64,000 bases of DNA from Streptomyces sp. 840.1 (GTDB lineage Bacteria > Actinomycetota > Actinomycetes > Streptomycetales > Streptomycetaceae). The position numbers and the translations under genes were made by a program. This document shows positions 47,667-56,870 of this stretch, piece after piece. The DNA lies in contig NZ_RJUU01000001.1 of assembly GCF_003751445.1 (NCBI RefSeq), forward strand, positions 687,001 through 751,000, written 5' to 3'. The notes under the pieces were generated by a model, which saw nothing but the letters and a program-made list of their open reading frames with translations, was not told the DNA's origin and did not search any database. The stretch's first letter is position 1. Each line of letters opens with the position of its first letter.

Positions 47667-48455
47667 CTACGAGGTGGACTTGGGAAGCTGGCGCCCGTAG
47701 TCGACGGTGGCATCCTCGGCCGGGGCCTTCAGCGCGAAGTCCTTGCCCCAGTCCGCGAGCGTGATGACGCCCCCGCCGCCGCCGCGCGCGAAGCGCAGCG
47801 GGTACGGCTTGCCGTCCAGGGACACGTCGAGCGCGCCGCCCACGCCCTTGCCACCGGTGATCCGGATGGTGCGGTCGGCGCCGATCCTGTCGCGGTCCCC
47901 CTTGCCGACGTCGCCGTGCAGCGTCAGCAGGCCGTCGAGCAGCACCTTCTTGTCGGTGAAGCCGCGCAGCTGCTTGTAGGTGGGGTCGTCCTGGGGGACC
48001 TTCACGTACTTGTCGTCCAGCTTGTCCGCCGCCGCCCCATCGGCCTCGTTCGCCTTGCCGGCGTCCGCCGTGCCGTGGTTCCAGAAGCCGGCGTCCGCCT
48101 TGAGGTAGAGCACGTCCCCGATCCGGAGCAGCTCGAAGGTGCTGTTCTTCGACGTGACGGAGCCGGCCCCGCCCTCGTCCTTGAGCCGCATGTCGATCTT
48201 GTACGTGCCGCCCTTGCTGACCAGGGTGCCGGCCAGCCGGACCATGTCGGAGGAGTCCGCCGCGGCCCGCGCCTTCTTCTCGATCTCCGGCGCGTCCAGT
48301 CTGCCGACGCCGTTGGTCCCCTTGTCCGGATCCTCGTCCGCGCACGCGGTCAGCGCCGCGCCGAGCCCCGCGCAGAGCACGACGGCGAGGGTGGCGGTCC
48401 GGCGGCGGGCCCGGACGGTCGGGACAAAAGAGGTCACAGGCGCACTGCCTCTCAT
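47667..48455 (-). CDS. lipoprotein, LppX/LprAFG-like
   Basis: A 262-residue lipoprotein: positively charged N-terminus, hydrophobic segment and lipobox LTAC at about residues 35-38. The mature part (MVRLAGTLVSKGGTYKIDMR, DVLYLKADAGFW, LRFARGGGGGVITLADWG) resembles the LolA-like beta-half-barrel of LppX/LprG lipoproteins, which carry lipids or glycolipids. Those family members are best known in mycobacteria, so the cargo here is unknown. The ATG at 48455 and a GTG seven codons later are both possible starts; either keeps the signal peptide. Confidence 0.72.
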   Translation of the reverse strand: MRGSAPVTSFVPTVRARRRTATLAVVLCAGLGAALTACADEDPDKGTNGVGRLDAPEIEKKARAAADSSDMVRLAGTLVSKGGTYKIDMRLKDEGGAGSVTSKNSTFELLRIGDVLYLKADAGFWNHGTADAGKANEADGAAADKLDDKYVKVPQDDPTYKQLRGFTDKKVLLDGLLTLHGDVGKGDRDRIGADRTIRITGGKGVGGALDVSLDGKPYPLRFARGGGGGVITLADWGKDFALKAPAEDATVDYGRQLPKSTS

Positions 48456-48640
48456 CTGCGTGGCGGGGGTGGCAGACGGCAGCGTACCTGTGCGGCCTAC
48501 ACCTTCCGGCAGAGAGTCGCGACGACCGCTCTCCAGGGCGACCTGCGGCGGTACGGGCTAGCCTGAACCCGTCATAACGGTGCAATAAATGTCACAACAG
48601 ACCGGATGCGTAAGCCGGCGACGGAGGAGGAGGCGCAGGC

Positions 48641-49915
48641 ATGGCAGCAGGGACGCCCCGGGTCTTCGTCTCGCACCTCTCCGGCGTGCCGGTCTTCGAC
48701 CCGAACGGGGACCAGGTGGGGCGCGTCCGTGACCTGGTCGCCATGCTGCGCGTCGGCGGGCGGCCGCCCCGGCTGCTCGGCATCGTCGTCGAAGTGGTGA
48801 GCCGGCGCCGGATCTTCCTGCCGATGACCCGGGTGACGGGCATCGAGTCCGGACAGGTCATCACCACGGGCGTGGTCAACATGCGGCGCTTCGAGCAGCG
48901 GCCCACCGAACGCCTGGTGCTGGGCGAGTTCCTCGACCGGCGGGTCAGCCTGGTGGAGACCGGCGAGGAGGTCACCATCCTGGACGTCGCGATCCAGCAG
49001 CTGCCGGCCCGCCGCGACTGGGAGATCGACAAGTACTTCGTGCGCAAGGGCAGGGGCGGGGCGCTGCGCCGCAAGGGCGAGACCCTGACGGTCGAGTGGT
49101 CGGCGGTCAGCGGCTTCTCGCTGGAGGAGCACGGGCAGGGCGCGGAGTCGCTGGTCGCCACCTTCGAGAGGCTGCGCCCGACCGATGTCGCCAACGCCCT
49201 GCACCACCTCACCCCGAAGCGGCGTGCGGAGGTCGCCGCCGCGCTCGACGACGACCGGCTGGCCGACGTCCTGGAGGAGCTCCCCGAGGACGACCAGGTG
49301 GAGATCATCGGCAAGCTCCAGGAGGAGCGGGCGGCGGACGTCCTGGAGGCGATGGACCCCGACGACGCGGCCGACCTGCTGTCCGAGCTGCCCGAGGAGG
49401 ACAAGGAGCGGCTGCTGACGCTGATGCGCCCGGACGACGCGGCCGATGTCCGGCGCCTGATGTCGTACGAGGAGCGGACGGCGGGCGGCCTGATGACCAC
49501 CGAGCCGATCATCCTGCGCCCGGACGCCACGGTCGCCGACGCCCTCGCCAGGGTCCGCCAGCAGGACCTCTCCCCCGCGCTCGCCGCCCAGGTGTACGTG
49601 TGCCGGTCGCCCGACGAGACGCCCACGGGCAAGTACCTGGGCACGGTGCACTTCCAGCGGCTGCTGCGCGATCCGCCGTTCACCCTGGTCAGCTCGATCG
49701 TCGACAGCGATCTGGTGGCGCTGACGCCGGACACCCCGCTGTCGGTGGTGACCAGCTACCTCGCGGCGTACAACCTGGTCTCGGTGCCCGTGGTGGACGA
49801 GAGCGGCTCGCTGCTGGGCGCGGTGACCGTCGACGACGTGCTCGACCACCTGCTGCCCGACGACTGGCGGGAGACCGACTTCCACGGCCGCGAGGGGGTG
49901 CTCCGTGGCCGGTGA
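48641..49915 (+). CDS. soluble MgtE-N/CBS protein with N-terminal PRC barrel
   Basis: A 424-residue cytosolic protein. A PRC-barrel-like start (HLSGVPVFDPNGDQVGRVRD) is followed by a second barrel region, a MgtE N-domain of helical repeats (LHHLTPKRRAEVAAALDDDR, LEELPEDDQVEIIGKLQEER, LEAMDPDDAADLLSELPEED), then two CBS domains with the MgtE-type RRLMSYEERTAGGLMTTE and VPVVDESGSLLGAVTVDDVL. The MgtE membrane channel is absent, so it cannot transport on its own. The GTG of the DUF1003 gene overlaps its 3' end by 11 bp. It may sense Mg or nucleotide and act on CorA or DUF1003. The ATG follows GGAGGAGG. Confidence 0.85.
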   Translation: MAAGTPRVFVSHLSGVPVFDPNGDQVGRVRDLVAMLRVGGRPPRLLGIVVEVVSRRRIFLPMTRVTGIESGQVITTGVVNMRRFEQRPTERLVLGEFLDRRVSLVETGEEVTILDVAIQQLPARRDWEIDKYFVRKGRGGALRRKGETLTVEWSAVSGFSLEEHGQGAESLVATFERLRPTDVANALHHLTPKRRAEVAAALDDDRLADVLEELPEDDQVEIIGKLQEERAADVLEAMDPDDAADLLSELPEEDKERLLTLMRPDDAADVRRLMSYEERTAGGLMTTEPIILRPDATVADALARVRQQDLSPALAAQVYVCRSPDETPTGKYLGTVHFQRLLRDPPFTLVSSIVDSDLVALTPDTPLSVVTSYLAAYNLVSVPVVDESGSLLGAVTVDDVLDHLLPDDWRETDFHGREGVLRGR

Positions 49916-50459
49916 GGACCGCTCCAGGGCGTCGAACGGCTCGACCGCCCTGACCCGTACCCCCAGGACCCGGCTCGACCAGCCGAAGGACCCGAGGCGG
50001 CGGCTGCTGCCCGAGTACGACCCCGAGGCGTTCGGCAGGTTCTCGGAACGGATCGCGCGGTTCCTGGGGACCGGGCGGTTCATCGTCTGGATGACCCTCA
50101 TCATCATCGTCTGGGTGGTGTGGAACATCTTCGCGCCGGGGAACCTGCGCTTCGACGAGTACCCGTTCATCTTCCTGACCCTGATGCTGTCCCTCCAGGC
50201 CTCCTACGCGGCCCCGCTGATCCTGCTCGCACAGAACCGGCAGGACGACCGCGACCGGGTGACCCACGAGCAGGACCGGGCCCAGAACGAGCGCTCCATC
50301 GCCGACACCGAGTACCTGACCAGGGAGATCGCGGCGCTGCGGATGGGCCTCGGAGAGGTCGCCACCCGCGACTGGATCCGCTCCGAACTGGAGGACCTGG
50401 TGCGGGATCTCGACGACCGCAGGACACCGGCGGGGGCCGAGGGCGACGAAGACCGCTGA
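49905..50459 (+). CDS. DUF1003 membrane protein
   Basis: A 184-residue DUF1003 protein with two membrane helices (FIVWMTLIIIVWVVWNIF and FIFLTLMLSLQASYAAPLIL) and the family motif LILLAQNRQDDRDR followed by a charged coiled coil (HEQDRAQNERS). Both termini are predicted cytosolic. It overlaps the MgtE-like gene by 11 bp, a pairing conserved in actinobacteria, so the two products likely interact. Function unknown; a magnesium-linked role is inferred from the neighbour. Confidence 0.88.
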   Translation: MAGEDRSRASNGSTALTRTPRTRLDQPKDPRRRLLPEYDPEAFGRFSERIARFLGTGRFIVWMTLIIIVWVVWNIFAPGNLRFDEYPFIFLTLMLSLQASYAAPLILLAQNRQDDRDRVTHEQDRAQNERSIADTEYLTREIAALRMGLGEVATRDWIRSELEDLVRDLDDRRTPAGAEGDEDR

Positions 50460-50543
50460 CAAGGCTACTCGCGCGTAGGAAGAGCCGCCGTGATGCCCGC
50501 CCGTCTCCCGCCACACCCTTTCCAGGAGCGGGGCGCGCACCCG

Positions 50544-50549
50544 TACTAT
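50544..50549 (+). promoter_or_regulatory. candidate -10 for leaderless mrp
   Basis: TACTAT ends 7 nt before the mrp ATG, and no Shine-Dalgarno is present. A poor -35 (TTCCAG) lies 18 nt further up. Confidence 0.5.
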
Positions 50550-50556
50550 CGACGGT

Positions 50557-51690
50557 ATGGCTACGGAAGACGCGGTGCTTGAGGCACTGGCGACAGTGAA
50601 CGACCCGGAGATCCACCGCCCGATCACCGAGCTGGGCATGGTGAAATCGGTCGAGATCGATCCTGACGGTGTAGTCGCTGTCACGGTGTATCTCACCGTT
50701 TCCGGCTGCCCGATGCGCGAGACGATCACCAACAACGTGACCGACGCGGTGGCCCGCGTCGAAGGCGTGTCCCGGGTCGAGGTCACCCTCGACGTGATGA
50801 GCGACGAGCAGCGCAAGGACCTGGCGAGCTCGCTGCGCGGCGGCACGGCGGAGCGCGAGGTGCCCTTCGCCCAGCCCGGCTCGCTGACCCGGGTGTACGC
50901 GGTCGCCTCCGGCAAGGGCGGCGTCGGCAAGTCCTCGGTGACCGTGAACCTCGCGGCCGCGATGGCCGCCGACGGCCTCAAGGTCGGCGTCGTGGACGCG
51001 GACATCTACGGGCACAGCGTGCCCCGGATGCTCGGCGCGGACGGCAAGCCGACCCAGGTCGAGAACATGATCATGCCGCCGTCCGCGCACGGCGTGAAGG
51101 TCATCTCCATCGGCATGTTCACCCCGGGCAACGCCCCGGTGGTGTGGCGCGGCCCGATGCTGCACCGCGCGCTCCAGCAGTTCCTCGCCGACGTGTACTG
51201 GGGCGATCTGGACGTCCTGCTGCTCGACCTGCCGCCGGGCACCGGTGACATCGCGATCTCCGTGGCCCAGCTGGTGCCGAACGCGGAGATCCTGGTCGTC
51301 ACGACCCCGCAGCAGGCGGCCGCCGAGGTGGCGGAGCGGGCCGGCTCGATCGCCGTACAGACCCACCAGAAGATCGTCGGCGTCGTCGAGAACATGTCGG
51401 GCATGCCCTGCCCGCACTGCGACGAGATGGTCGACGTGTTCGGCTCGGGCGGCGGCGCCCGGGTGGCGGAGGGGCTGACCCGGACGGTCGGCGCGGAGGT
51501 GCCGGTGCTCGGCTCCATCCCGATCGACGTACGGCTGCGCGAGGGCGGCGACGAGGGCAAGCCCGTCGTCCTGTCCGACCCCGACTCGCCGGCGGGCAAG
51601 GCGCTGCGTTCCATCGCGGACAAGCTGAGCGGCCGTCAGCGCGGCCTGTCAGGCATGTCCCTGGGCATCACCCCGCGCAACAAGTTCTGA
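50557..51690 (+). CDS. mrp: Mrp/ApbC-type P-loop ATPase, Fe-S cluster carrier
   Basis: A 377-residue Mrp/ApbC protein that binds and delivers Fe-S clusters. An N-terminal MIP18/DUF59 domain (residues 1-95, with VSGCPMR) precedes the deviant Walker A GKGGVGKSS. LLDLPPGTGD is Walker B, and MPCPHCDE carries the CxxC that holds the bridging cluster in the dimer. TTPQQAA and NMSGM are further family marks. The gene probably has a leaderless mRNA. In mycobacteria mrp lies beside the same DUF1003 and MgtE-like genes. Confidence 0.94.
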   Translation: MATEDAVLEALATVNDPEIHRPITELGMVKSVEIDPDGVVAVTVYLTVSGCPMRETITNNVTDAVARVEGVSRVEVTLDVMSDEQRKDLASSLRGGTAEREVPFAQPGSLTRVYAVASGKGGVGKSSVTVNLAAAMAADGLKVGVVDADIYGHSVPRMLGADGKPTQVENMIMPPSAHGVKVISIGMFTPGNAPVVWRGPMLHRALQQFLADVYWGDLDVLLLDLPPGTGDIAISVAQLVPNAEILVVTTPQQAAAEVAERAGSIAVQTHQKIVGVVENMSGMPCPHCDEMVDVFGSGGGARVAEGLTRTVGAEVPVLGSIPIDVRLREGGDEGKPVVLSDPDSPAGKALRSIADKLSGRQRGLSGMSLGITPRNKF

Positions 51691-51706
51691 CCCCGGACGA
51701 ACCCGT

Positions 51707-51737
51707 GGCGGGCCGGGGCGGTGCTCCCCGGCCCGCC
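51707..51737 (+). terminator. 12-bp hairpin after mrp
   Basis: GGCGGGCCGGGG (51707-51718) pairs with 51726-51737 between convergent genes. Confidence 0.75.
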
Positions 51738-51754
51738 CCCGGTCCCGCCTGCGG

Positions 51755-52414
51755 CTACGCGTACGACGTGATGTCACCGACGGCCGAGAAGCCCAGCCCG
51801 TAAGCGCTCATGCCCCGCCCGTACGCCCCGATGTGCACCCCGCCGTGCGCCGACCCTGCCAGCACCCAGCCGAACTCGGACTCGCGGTAGTGGAAGGCCA
51901 CCGGCACCCCGTCGACCGGCAGCGAGAGCGCCGACCACTCGGGGCCGTCCAGATCGTCGGCCAGCTCGAAGGCCGTCTCCGTCTGCTGGTCCAGCCAGTC
52001 GTCCCGCAGGGTGTGGTCCATCTGCGCGGGCCAGGTGTAGGCCAGCAGGCCCGAGCCGGCCAGCCAGGCCGCCGATGAGACCGTCGTGGCGTCCAGGACA
52101 CCCGTACCGTCGCCGCTGCGCCGCACCGGGCTGCTGGCCACGGTCACGACGACGGCGAAGCGCTGTCTGTCCTCGCCCGCGTCGCTGCGCACCGAGGGTT
52201 CGTCGCCGTGGCCGGTGGAGCCGTGCTGCACCGTGCCGTCCGCGGCGGTGCCCACCTGCATCAGCCAGCGCGGCCCGGTGAACGCCTCGTCAAGTCCGTA
52301 CCAGGGGAAAGGCGCCTTCAGATAGCCGTCGACCGTGAGCCGGGCCGCCGGCACCCCCTCTGCCGTGCCTGTGTCCGGCGCACCTTCCGCGCCCACCCGA
52401 CTCGTTGTCTCCAT
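51755..52414 (-). CDS. hypothetical protein
   Basis: A 219-residue soluble protein, Gly/Ser/Asp-rich, without membrane segments or a recognised domain. Features are FPWYGLDEAFTGPRWLMQVG near the N-terminus and a Gly/Tyr-rich end (HIGAYGRGMSAYGLGFSAVG). The ATG at 52414 has GGAGG about 12 nt upstream; the longer frame to 52585 has no site. Convergent with mrp. It is not part of the tatB/htrA run by any visible signal. Function unknown. Confidence 0.65.
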   Translation of the reverse strand: METTSRVGAEGAPDTGTAEGVPAARLTVDGYLKAPFPWYGLDEAFTGPRWLMQVGTAADGTVQHGSTGHGDEPSVRSDAGEDRQRFAVVVTVASSPVRRSGDGTGVLDATTVSSAAWLAGSGLLAYTWPAQMDHTLRDDWLDQQTETAFELADDLDGPEWSALSLPVDGVPVAFHYRESEFGWVLAGSAHGGVHIGAYGRGMSAYGLGFSAVGDITSYA

Positions 52415-52532
52415 CTGTCCGGCCGCCTCCTCGATCCGTAGGGTCCGGAGCGGCCCGCCCCCCTCGGGCGTCCTCACAACCGGACAGATGGAGAATAGCC
52501 ATACCGTCCGGACGAGTCGGGATTGACGGGTG

Positions 52533-53009
52533 TCAGGTGGCGTCTGCGTCGAACGGCGGGTGATCGTCCTTCGCGGGCTGCTCACGCTTCTTGAGCAGGT
52601 CCGGAGCGCCTGCGGAGCCGTTCGCCGCGGTGACCGCGGAACCGCCCGACACGCCGCTCTTCGCCTCCACCGACGAGGTCGCGCGGCCGTTGACCACGTC
52701 CGTGACCTCGGAGACCTCCTTGCGCAGGTCGAAGCTCTCGCGGATCTCCTTCAGCCCGAGATCGTCGTTGCCGTCCATGAGCTGCTTGCGGACGAACGTC
52801 TTGGGGTTGAGGTCCTCGAACTCGAAGTCCTTGAACTCCGGGCCGAGCTCCGTGCGGATGTCTTCCTTGGCGCTCTCGGAGAACTCACGGATCTTGCGAA
52901 TGAAGCCCGTGACGTCCTGGATCACCTTGGGCAACTTGTCCGGACCGAAGATGAGCACGCCGATGATCGCGAGCGCCACCAGTTCGAGTGGTCCTATGTC
53001 ATTGAACAC
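52533..53009 (-). CDS. tatB: twin-arginine translocase subunit TatB
   Basis: A 158-residue Tat component. The N-terminal helix MFNDIGPLELVALAIIGVLI, the FGPDKLP hinge and an amphipathic helix (VIQDVTGFIRKIREFSESAK) define the TatA/B family. Glu in the membrane helix, the 'DIG' start and a long charged tail favour TatB over TatA. The GTG at 53009 follows GAGGAG. It lies downstream of the htrA and sigE genes, as in mycobacteria (tatB near sigE-rseA-htrA). It helps recognise folded exported proteins carrying twin-arginine signals. Confidence 0.88.
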   Translation of the reverse strand: MFNDIGPLELVALAIIGVLIFGPDKLPKVIQDVTGFIRKIREFSESAKEDIRTELGPEFKDFEFEDLNPKTFVRKQLMDGNDDLGLKEIRESFDLRKEVSEVTDVVNGRATSSVEAKSGVSGGSAVTAANGSAGAPDLLKKREQPAKDDHPPFDADAT

Positions 53010-53108
53010 CTTGCGGCTCCTCGTGTTCTCCGCGACCAGGTCGGATGAGGTCCGGACCCGGCCCACGGTACCCGGCCGAACTGTCCGCGCGGTAGCTTCC
53101 CGTGTCCG

Positions 53109-54854
53109 TCACGTGCCGGTTGCCGAACCGAGCGTCAAAGTCATGGTCAGGTCTTTACCACCGCGGGTCAGCTCGAGGTCCAGCCGGTCCCCCGGCCGGT
53201 GCGAGCGGATCTTCACGATCAGCTCCTCGCCGCTGTGCACCCGGGCGCCGTTCACCTCGGTGATGACGTCGCCGGGCCGGATCCCGGCCTTGGCGCCCGG
53301 ACCGCCCTGCGTGACGGACGACTTGCCGTCCGCGCCCTGCTGCCCGACCTTGGCGCCGTCACCGGTGTACTTCATGTCGAGCGTGACGCCGATCACCGGG
53401 TGGGTGGCCTTCCCGGTGTTGATCAGCTCCTCGGCGACCCGCTTGCCCTGGTTGATCGGGATGGCGAAGCCGAGGCCTATGGAGCCTGCCTGGCCGCCCT
53501 CGGTCGTCGAGCCGCTGTCTGCGGCACGGATGGCGCTGTTGATCCCGATGACGTGCGCGTCGGTGTCGACCAGCGGTCCGCCGGAGTTGCCCGGGTTGAT
53601 CGGGGCGTCGGTCTGCAGCGCGTCGACGTAGCTGATGTCGCTGCCGTCGCCCTTCTCGCCGCCTGCCGTGATCGGCCGGTCCTTGGCGCTGATGATGCCG
53701 GAGGTGACCGTGTTGGACAGGTCGAACGGTGCCCCGATGGCCACCACCGGGTCGCCCACCCGCACGTTGTCGGAGTTGCCGAGCGGCAGCGGCTTCAGCC
53801 CGGAGACGCCGCTGACCTTGACCACGGCCAGGTCGTAGCCGCTGTCCTTGCCGACCACCTCGGCGTTCGCCGTCTCCCCGCCGCTGAACGTCACGGTGAT
53901 CTCACCGGACGAACCGGCGGGGGCCACGACGTGGTTGTTGGTGAGGATGTGTCCCTTGTTGTCGAGGACGAAGCCGGTGCCGGTGCCGGACTCGGTGCTT
54001 CCGCTGACGTGCAGGGTGACCACGCTGGGCAGCGCGCTGGCCGCGATACCGGCGACGCTGTCGGGAGCGCGGCCGCCACCGTTGCGTTCGTCCTGGGCCA
54101 GATCGATCTGGGTGAGGCCGCCGTTGCGCTCTATGTAGGCGCCTATCCCGCCGCCGATGCCGCCCGCCACCAGGGCCAGGAGCAGCGCGCCGACGAGGAC
54201 GGAGCCGCGCCGGTTCTTCCGCCGGCCGCCGTCGGTGCCGAGCGGGGGGCCGGGGTTGGTGATCAGGGGCTGCCGGGGCGCGCCCCAGGGGTCGTACTGA
54301 AGCCATTGCGGCGACGGGTGGTGGTGGGGCTGCTGCGACTGCTGGTGGGGCTGGGGCTGCTGGGGCTGCTGATGGTGCTGGTGCTGGTGCTGGGGCTGCT
54401 GGGGGCCCTGCGGCAGTGCGGCCGGGGGCGGGAAGGCGGCCGGCGGGACGGAAGCCGGGGCGGGGGCCGGTACGGGGGCGGGGGCGGGCGCTGTCGTGAT
54501 GCCCGCGCCGTTCGTGCCCGAGTAGGGCGGCGGTACGGGGGTGCCGTGTGCCGGGGTCTGGACCGGCCGCTGCACGGGGGGTGCGGGCGCCCAGGGACCG
54601 GGGCCGCCGTAGGGCGGGGTGCTGTACTGGTCGGGCTCGTGCAGCGGCCGCGCCGCCCGTGGCGCGGCCTCGGCCGAGGCGGACACCTCCGGCTCCGTGC
54701 CCGCCTCGGCCCCGCCGCTCTCAGCGATCGCGTCCGACGGGGGCACCGCGTCCTCGACGGGCGACGGATCCTGAGGCGCTGTGTCCGTGCTGCGCCCCGG
54801 CGTGGGCCTGCTCCACCACTTCGCCTTCGGCTCGGTGGGCTTCCCGTCGTCCAT
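53109..54854 (-). CDS. htrA: HtrA/DegP-like membrane-anchored serine protease with PDZ domain
   Basis: A 581-residue envelope protease. About 210 N-terminal residues are cytosolic and low in complexity, with a Pro/Ala run and a Gln/His-rich tract (QPQHQHQHHQQPQQPQPHQQ). One membrane helix (SVLVGALLLALVAGGIGGGI) follows. The trypsin-like domain has His in ILTNNHVV, Asp in GYDLAVVK and Ser in NPGNSGGPL; a C-terminal PDZ domain includes GIRPGDVITEVNG. It degrades damaged exported proteins or cleaves the anti-sigma factor pathway. Downstream of sigE and its anti-sigma gene, the standard actinobacterial stress group; a 110-bp gap with a small ACGCCCC hairpin precedes it, which could hold its own promoter. 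Confidence 0.92.
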   Translation of the reverse strand: MDDGKPTEPKAKWWSRPTPGRSTDTAPQDPSPVEDAVPPSDAIAESGGAEAGTEPEVSASAEAAPRAARPLHEPDQYSTPPYGGPGPWAPAPPVQRPVQTPAHGTPVPPPYSGTNGAGITTAPAPAPVPAPAPASVPPAAFPPPAALPQGPQQPQHQHQHHQQPQQPQPHQQSQQPHHHPSPQWLQYDPWGAPRQPLITNPGPPLGTDGGRRKNRRGSVLVGALLLALVAGGIGGGIGAYIERNGGLTQIDLAQDERNGGGRAPDSVAGIAASALPSVVTLHVSGSTESGTGTGFVLDNKGHILTNNHVVAPAGSSGEITVTFSGGETANAEVVGKDSGYDLAVVKVSGVSGLKPLPLGNSDNVRVGDPVVAIGAPFDLSNTVTSGIISAKDRPITAGGEKGDGSDISYVDALQTDAPINPGNSGGPLVDTDAHVIGINSAIRAADSGSTTEGGQAGSIGLGFAIPINQGKRVAEELINTGKATHPVIGVTLDMKYTGDGAKVGQQGADGKSSVTQGGPGAKAGIRPGDVITEVNGARVHSGEELIVKIRSHRPGDRLDLELTRGGKDLTMTLTLGSATGT

Positions 54855-54964
54855 GCTCTCCCCGCAACTGCCTCAACTGGCCTCTGCACGCCCCACTGGG
54901 GCGTCCCTCCCGGAAATCCTGCCGGAATTCAACCAGGTTTGTGCATGCCCTGCGCGGACGTGTG

Positions 54965-55951
54965 TCAGCGACGGGGAAGGAGCGGCAGCCCGTGGTTGGC
55001 GGGAACCGGCAGTCCGGCCGCCGATGTGGGGGTCCGGGACGGCTCGGGGGAGGCCGTGGAGAGTCCGCTGCCGAGCGCCTGGGCGAACAGCGGGCTGGTG
55101 CCGTTGGGACGTATCAGCGAAGGCGCGGACACGTTGGCCTGGACGGGCAGCGCGTAACGGCTCCCGGTGAGACCGCCGGTGCCGAGCAGGGGCGGGGCCG
55201 AGGAGAACGCCAGCGGCGCGGCGTTCATGACGAGGGAGACCCGGCGGTCGCCGATGCCGGCGGCCGGGAGCGTGCCGTGGCCGCCCCCGCGGCGGCTGAC
55301 GGTGGTGCCGCTCTCGGCGCGAGCGTCGGCGTCCAGCGGTGTGGCGCTGGAGCCCGGACCCTCGGCCCGGGTCGGGGAATCGGGTCCCGCGTCCGTCGGC
55401 AGGGCGCCGCCCAGGGCGATGGCGGCCAGCGAGACGGCACTGGCGGCGGCGAACGCGAACCTGCGGCCCCGCCACGGCGAACGGTCGGCCTCGCGGCTGA
55501 CCTCGTGGATACGGAACGCGGGCCGGGTCGGTCCGGCCGGAAGGACCGCGGCGGAGCCGTGCGCGGCCGGGAGGTATCCGAAGCCGTCGAGCGGCGAGCC
55601 GCCCGAGGGTGAGTCCGCGCGGCTGCCGAGCGGCCGCGTCACCGGGAAGACTCCGTCACCGAAACGGCCTGAGCCGCCCATTGGTCTTCCCCGACTGTCG
55701 TCGTCACCACCCGGTCCACCGGGAAGGCCCTGCAAGCGGGCAAGGAAGCCCTCGGAGGGAGAGGGCGGGGCCGAGTCGGCGAAGACACTCTTCAGGCGCC
55801 GCTGGGCGGCAGCCTCGGCCTTGCACTTGGCACAGGTCGCGAGGTGGGCGAGCACCCGGTCACGGGCGTCGTGTTTGAGCTCGCCGTCGACAAGCGCGGC
55901 GAGCCGGTCCCCCAGGTGTTGTTCCGCGGAGGTCGGACCTGTGCCACTCAC
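54965..55951 (-). CDS. zinc-finger anti-sigma factor of SigE (RseA-like)
   Basis: A 328-residue protein. The N-terminal anti-sigma zinc domain has H-x3-C-x2-C in [11 protein letters not shown] (about residues 36-46) preceded by [19 protein letters not shown] long linker leads to one membrane helix ([19 protein letters not shown], around residue 180). A low-complexity extracellular region of about 130 residues, rich in Ser, Gly and Pro, may sense envelope stress. Its GTG overlaps the sigE stop by 4 bp (GTGA), so sigma and anti-sigma are made in fixed ratio. The extracellular part is longer than in mycobacterial RseA. Confidence 0.88.
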   Translation of the reverse strand: MSGTGPTSAEQHLGDRLAALVDGELKHDARDRVLAHLATCAKCKAEAAAQRRLKSVFADSAPPSPSEGFLARLQGLPGGPGGDDDSRGRPMGGSGRFGDGVFPVTRPLGSRADSPSGGSPLDGFGYLPAAHGSAAVLPAGPTRPAFRIHEVSREADRSPWRGRRFAFAAASAVSLAAIALGGALPTDAGPDSPTRAEGPGSSATPLDADARAESGTTVSRRGGGHGTLPAAGIGDRRVSLVMNAAPLAFSSAPPLLGTGGLTGSRYALPVQANVSAPSLIRPNGTSPLFAQALGSGLSTASPEPSRTPTSAAGLPVPANHGLPLLPRR

Positions 55952-56709
55952 GCCGCTCCGCCCTCCCCTGCCGCGAGGACCCCGGTGAGCGAGCGCTGCT
56001 CGGCACGGGCCTCGGGCGAACGGTGCTGCAGCGCCTTGCGCAGGTGGGAGCGCCCGCGGTGGATGCGGCTGCGCACGGTGCCGAGCTTCACGCCGAGTGT
56101 CGCGGCGATCTCCTCGTACGAAAGTCCCTCGATGTCACAGAGCACGACCGCGGCCCGGAACTCGGGCGCGAGGGTGTCCAGCGCCTGCTGGACGTCGGCG
56201 TCGAAGTGGGTGTCGTTGAAGACCTGCTGCGGCGACGGCTCACGGCTCGGCAGCCGCTCGGCGGCGTCGTCACCCAGGGAGTCGAAGCGGATCCGCTGCT
56301 TGCGGCGCACCATGTCCAGGAACAGATTGGTCGTGATGCGGTGCAGCCAGCCCTCGAAGGTGCCGGGCGTATAGGTCGACAGCGAACGGAACACCCGGAC
56401 GAAGACCTCCTGAGTGAGGTCCTCGGCGTCGTGCTGGTTTCCCGTCAGTCGATAGGCAAGGCGGTAGACACGACCGCTGTGCGTGCTGACGATCTCTTCC
56501 CATGAGGGCGGCGTCCACGCCTGGGAGTGCGCATCCGAGGCGAAGGTCGCGGTCGTTGCGGAGTCGTTGGAAGAACGGTCAGCAATGTTGGTCACGGATT
56601 TCGGCTCACCCACCGACCTGAGGAAGCGCCGCAGCACTCCTCCCCGATCCACAGGCGCAGCCGCACCTCCCCTGTCGGCTCTGGTGGTGTCCAGTGGAGC
56701 CCCTACCAT
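55948..56709 (-). CDS. sigE: ECF sigma factor, SigE type
   Basis: A 253-residue extracytoplasmic-function sigma factor. Sigma2 includes [25 protein letters not shown]; sigma4 includes [27 protein letters not shown] text and [21 protein letters not shown]. An N-terminal extension of about 70 residues lacks a domain. The ATG at 56709 (MVGAPLDTT) follows GAGGTGG; a longer frame to 56889 would overlap the promoter of the divergent methyltransferase. It should direct envelope-stress genes including htrA. The symbol follows the mycobacterial orthologue; it is not the S. coelicolor protein named SigE. Confidence 0.9.
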   Translation of the reverse strand: MVGAPLDTTRADRGGAAAPVDRGGVLRRFLRSVGEPKSVTNIADRSSNDSATTATFASDAHSQAWTPPSWEEIVSTHSGRVYRLAYRLTGNQHDAEDLTQEVFVRVFRSLSTYTPGTFEGWLHRITTNLFLDMVRRKQRIRFDSLGDDAAERLPSREPSPQQVFNDTHFDADVQQALDTLAPEFRAAVVLCDIEGLSYEEIAATLGVKLGTVRSRIHRGRSHLRKALQHRSPEARAEQRSLTGVLAAGEGGAA

Positions 56710-56870
56710 AGCCACCTCGCCCGTTAGCTCCGGATAAGCCTTTTTCCTGCTGGGGCCGGGGGCAGCCCCGGGAACCGACTGCCCGTGATCCCCGGACCCG
56801 ATCTGCGAGGCCGATCCACGGGCTTTCCCCTCTCCTTCCATAACGCCCGGTCCCATCTGCGGGTTCCCGG

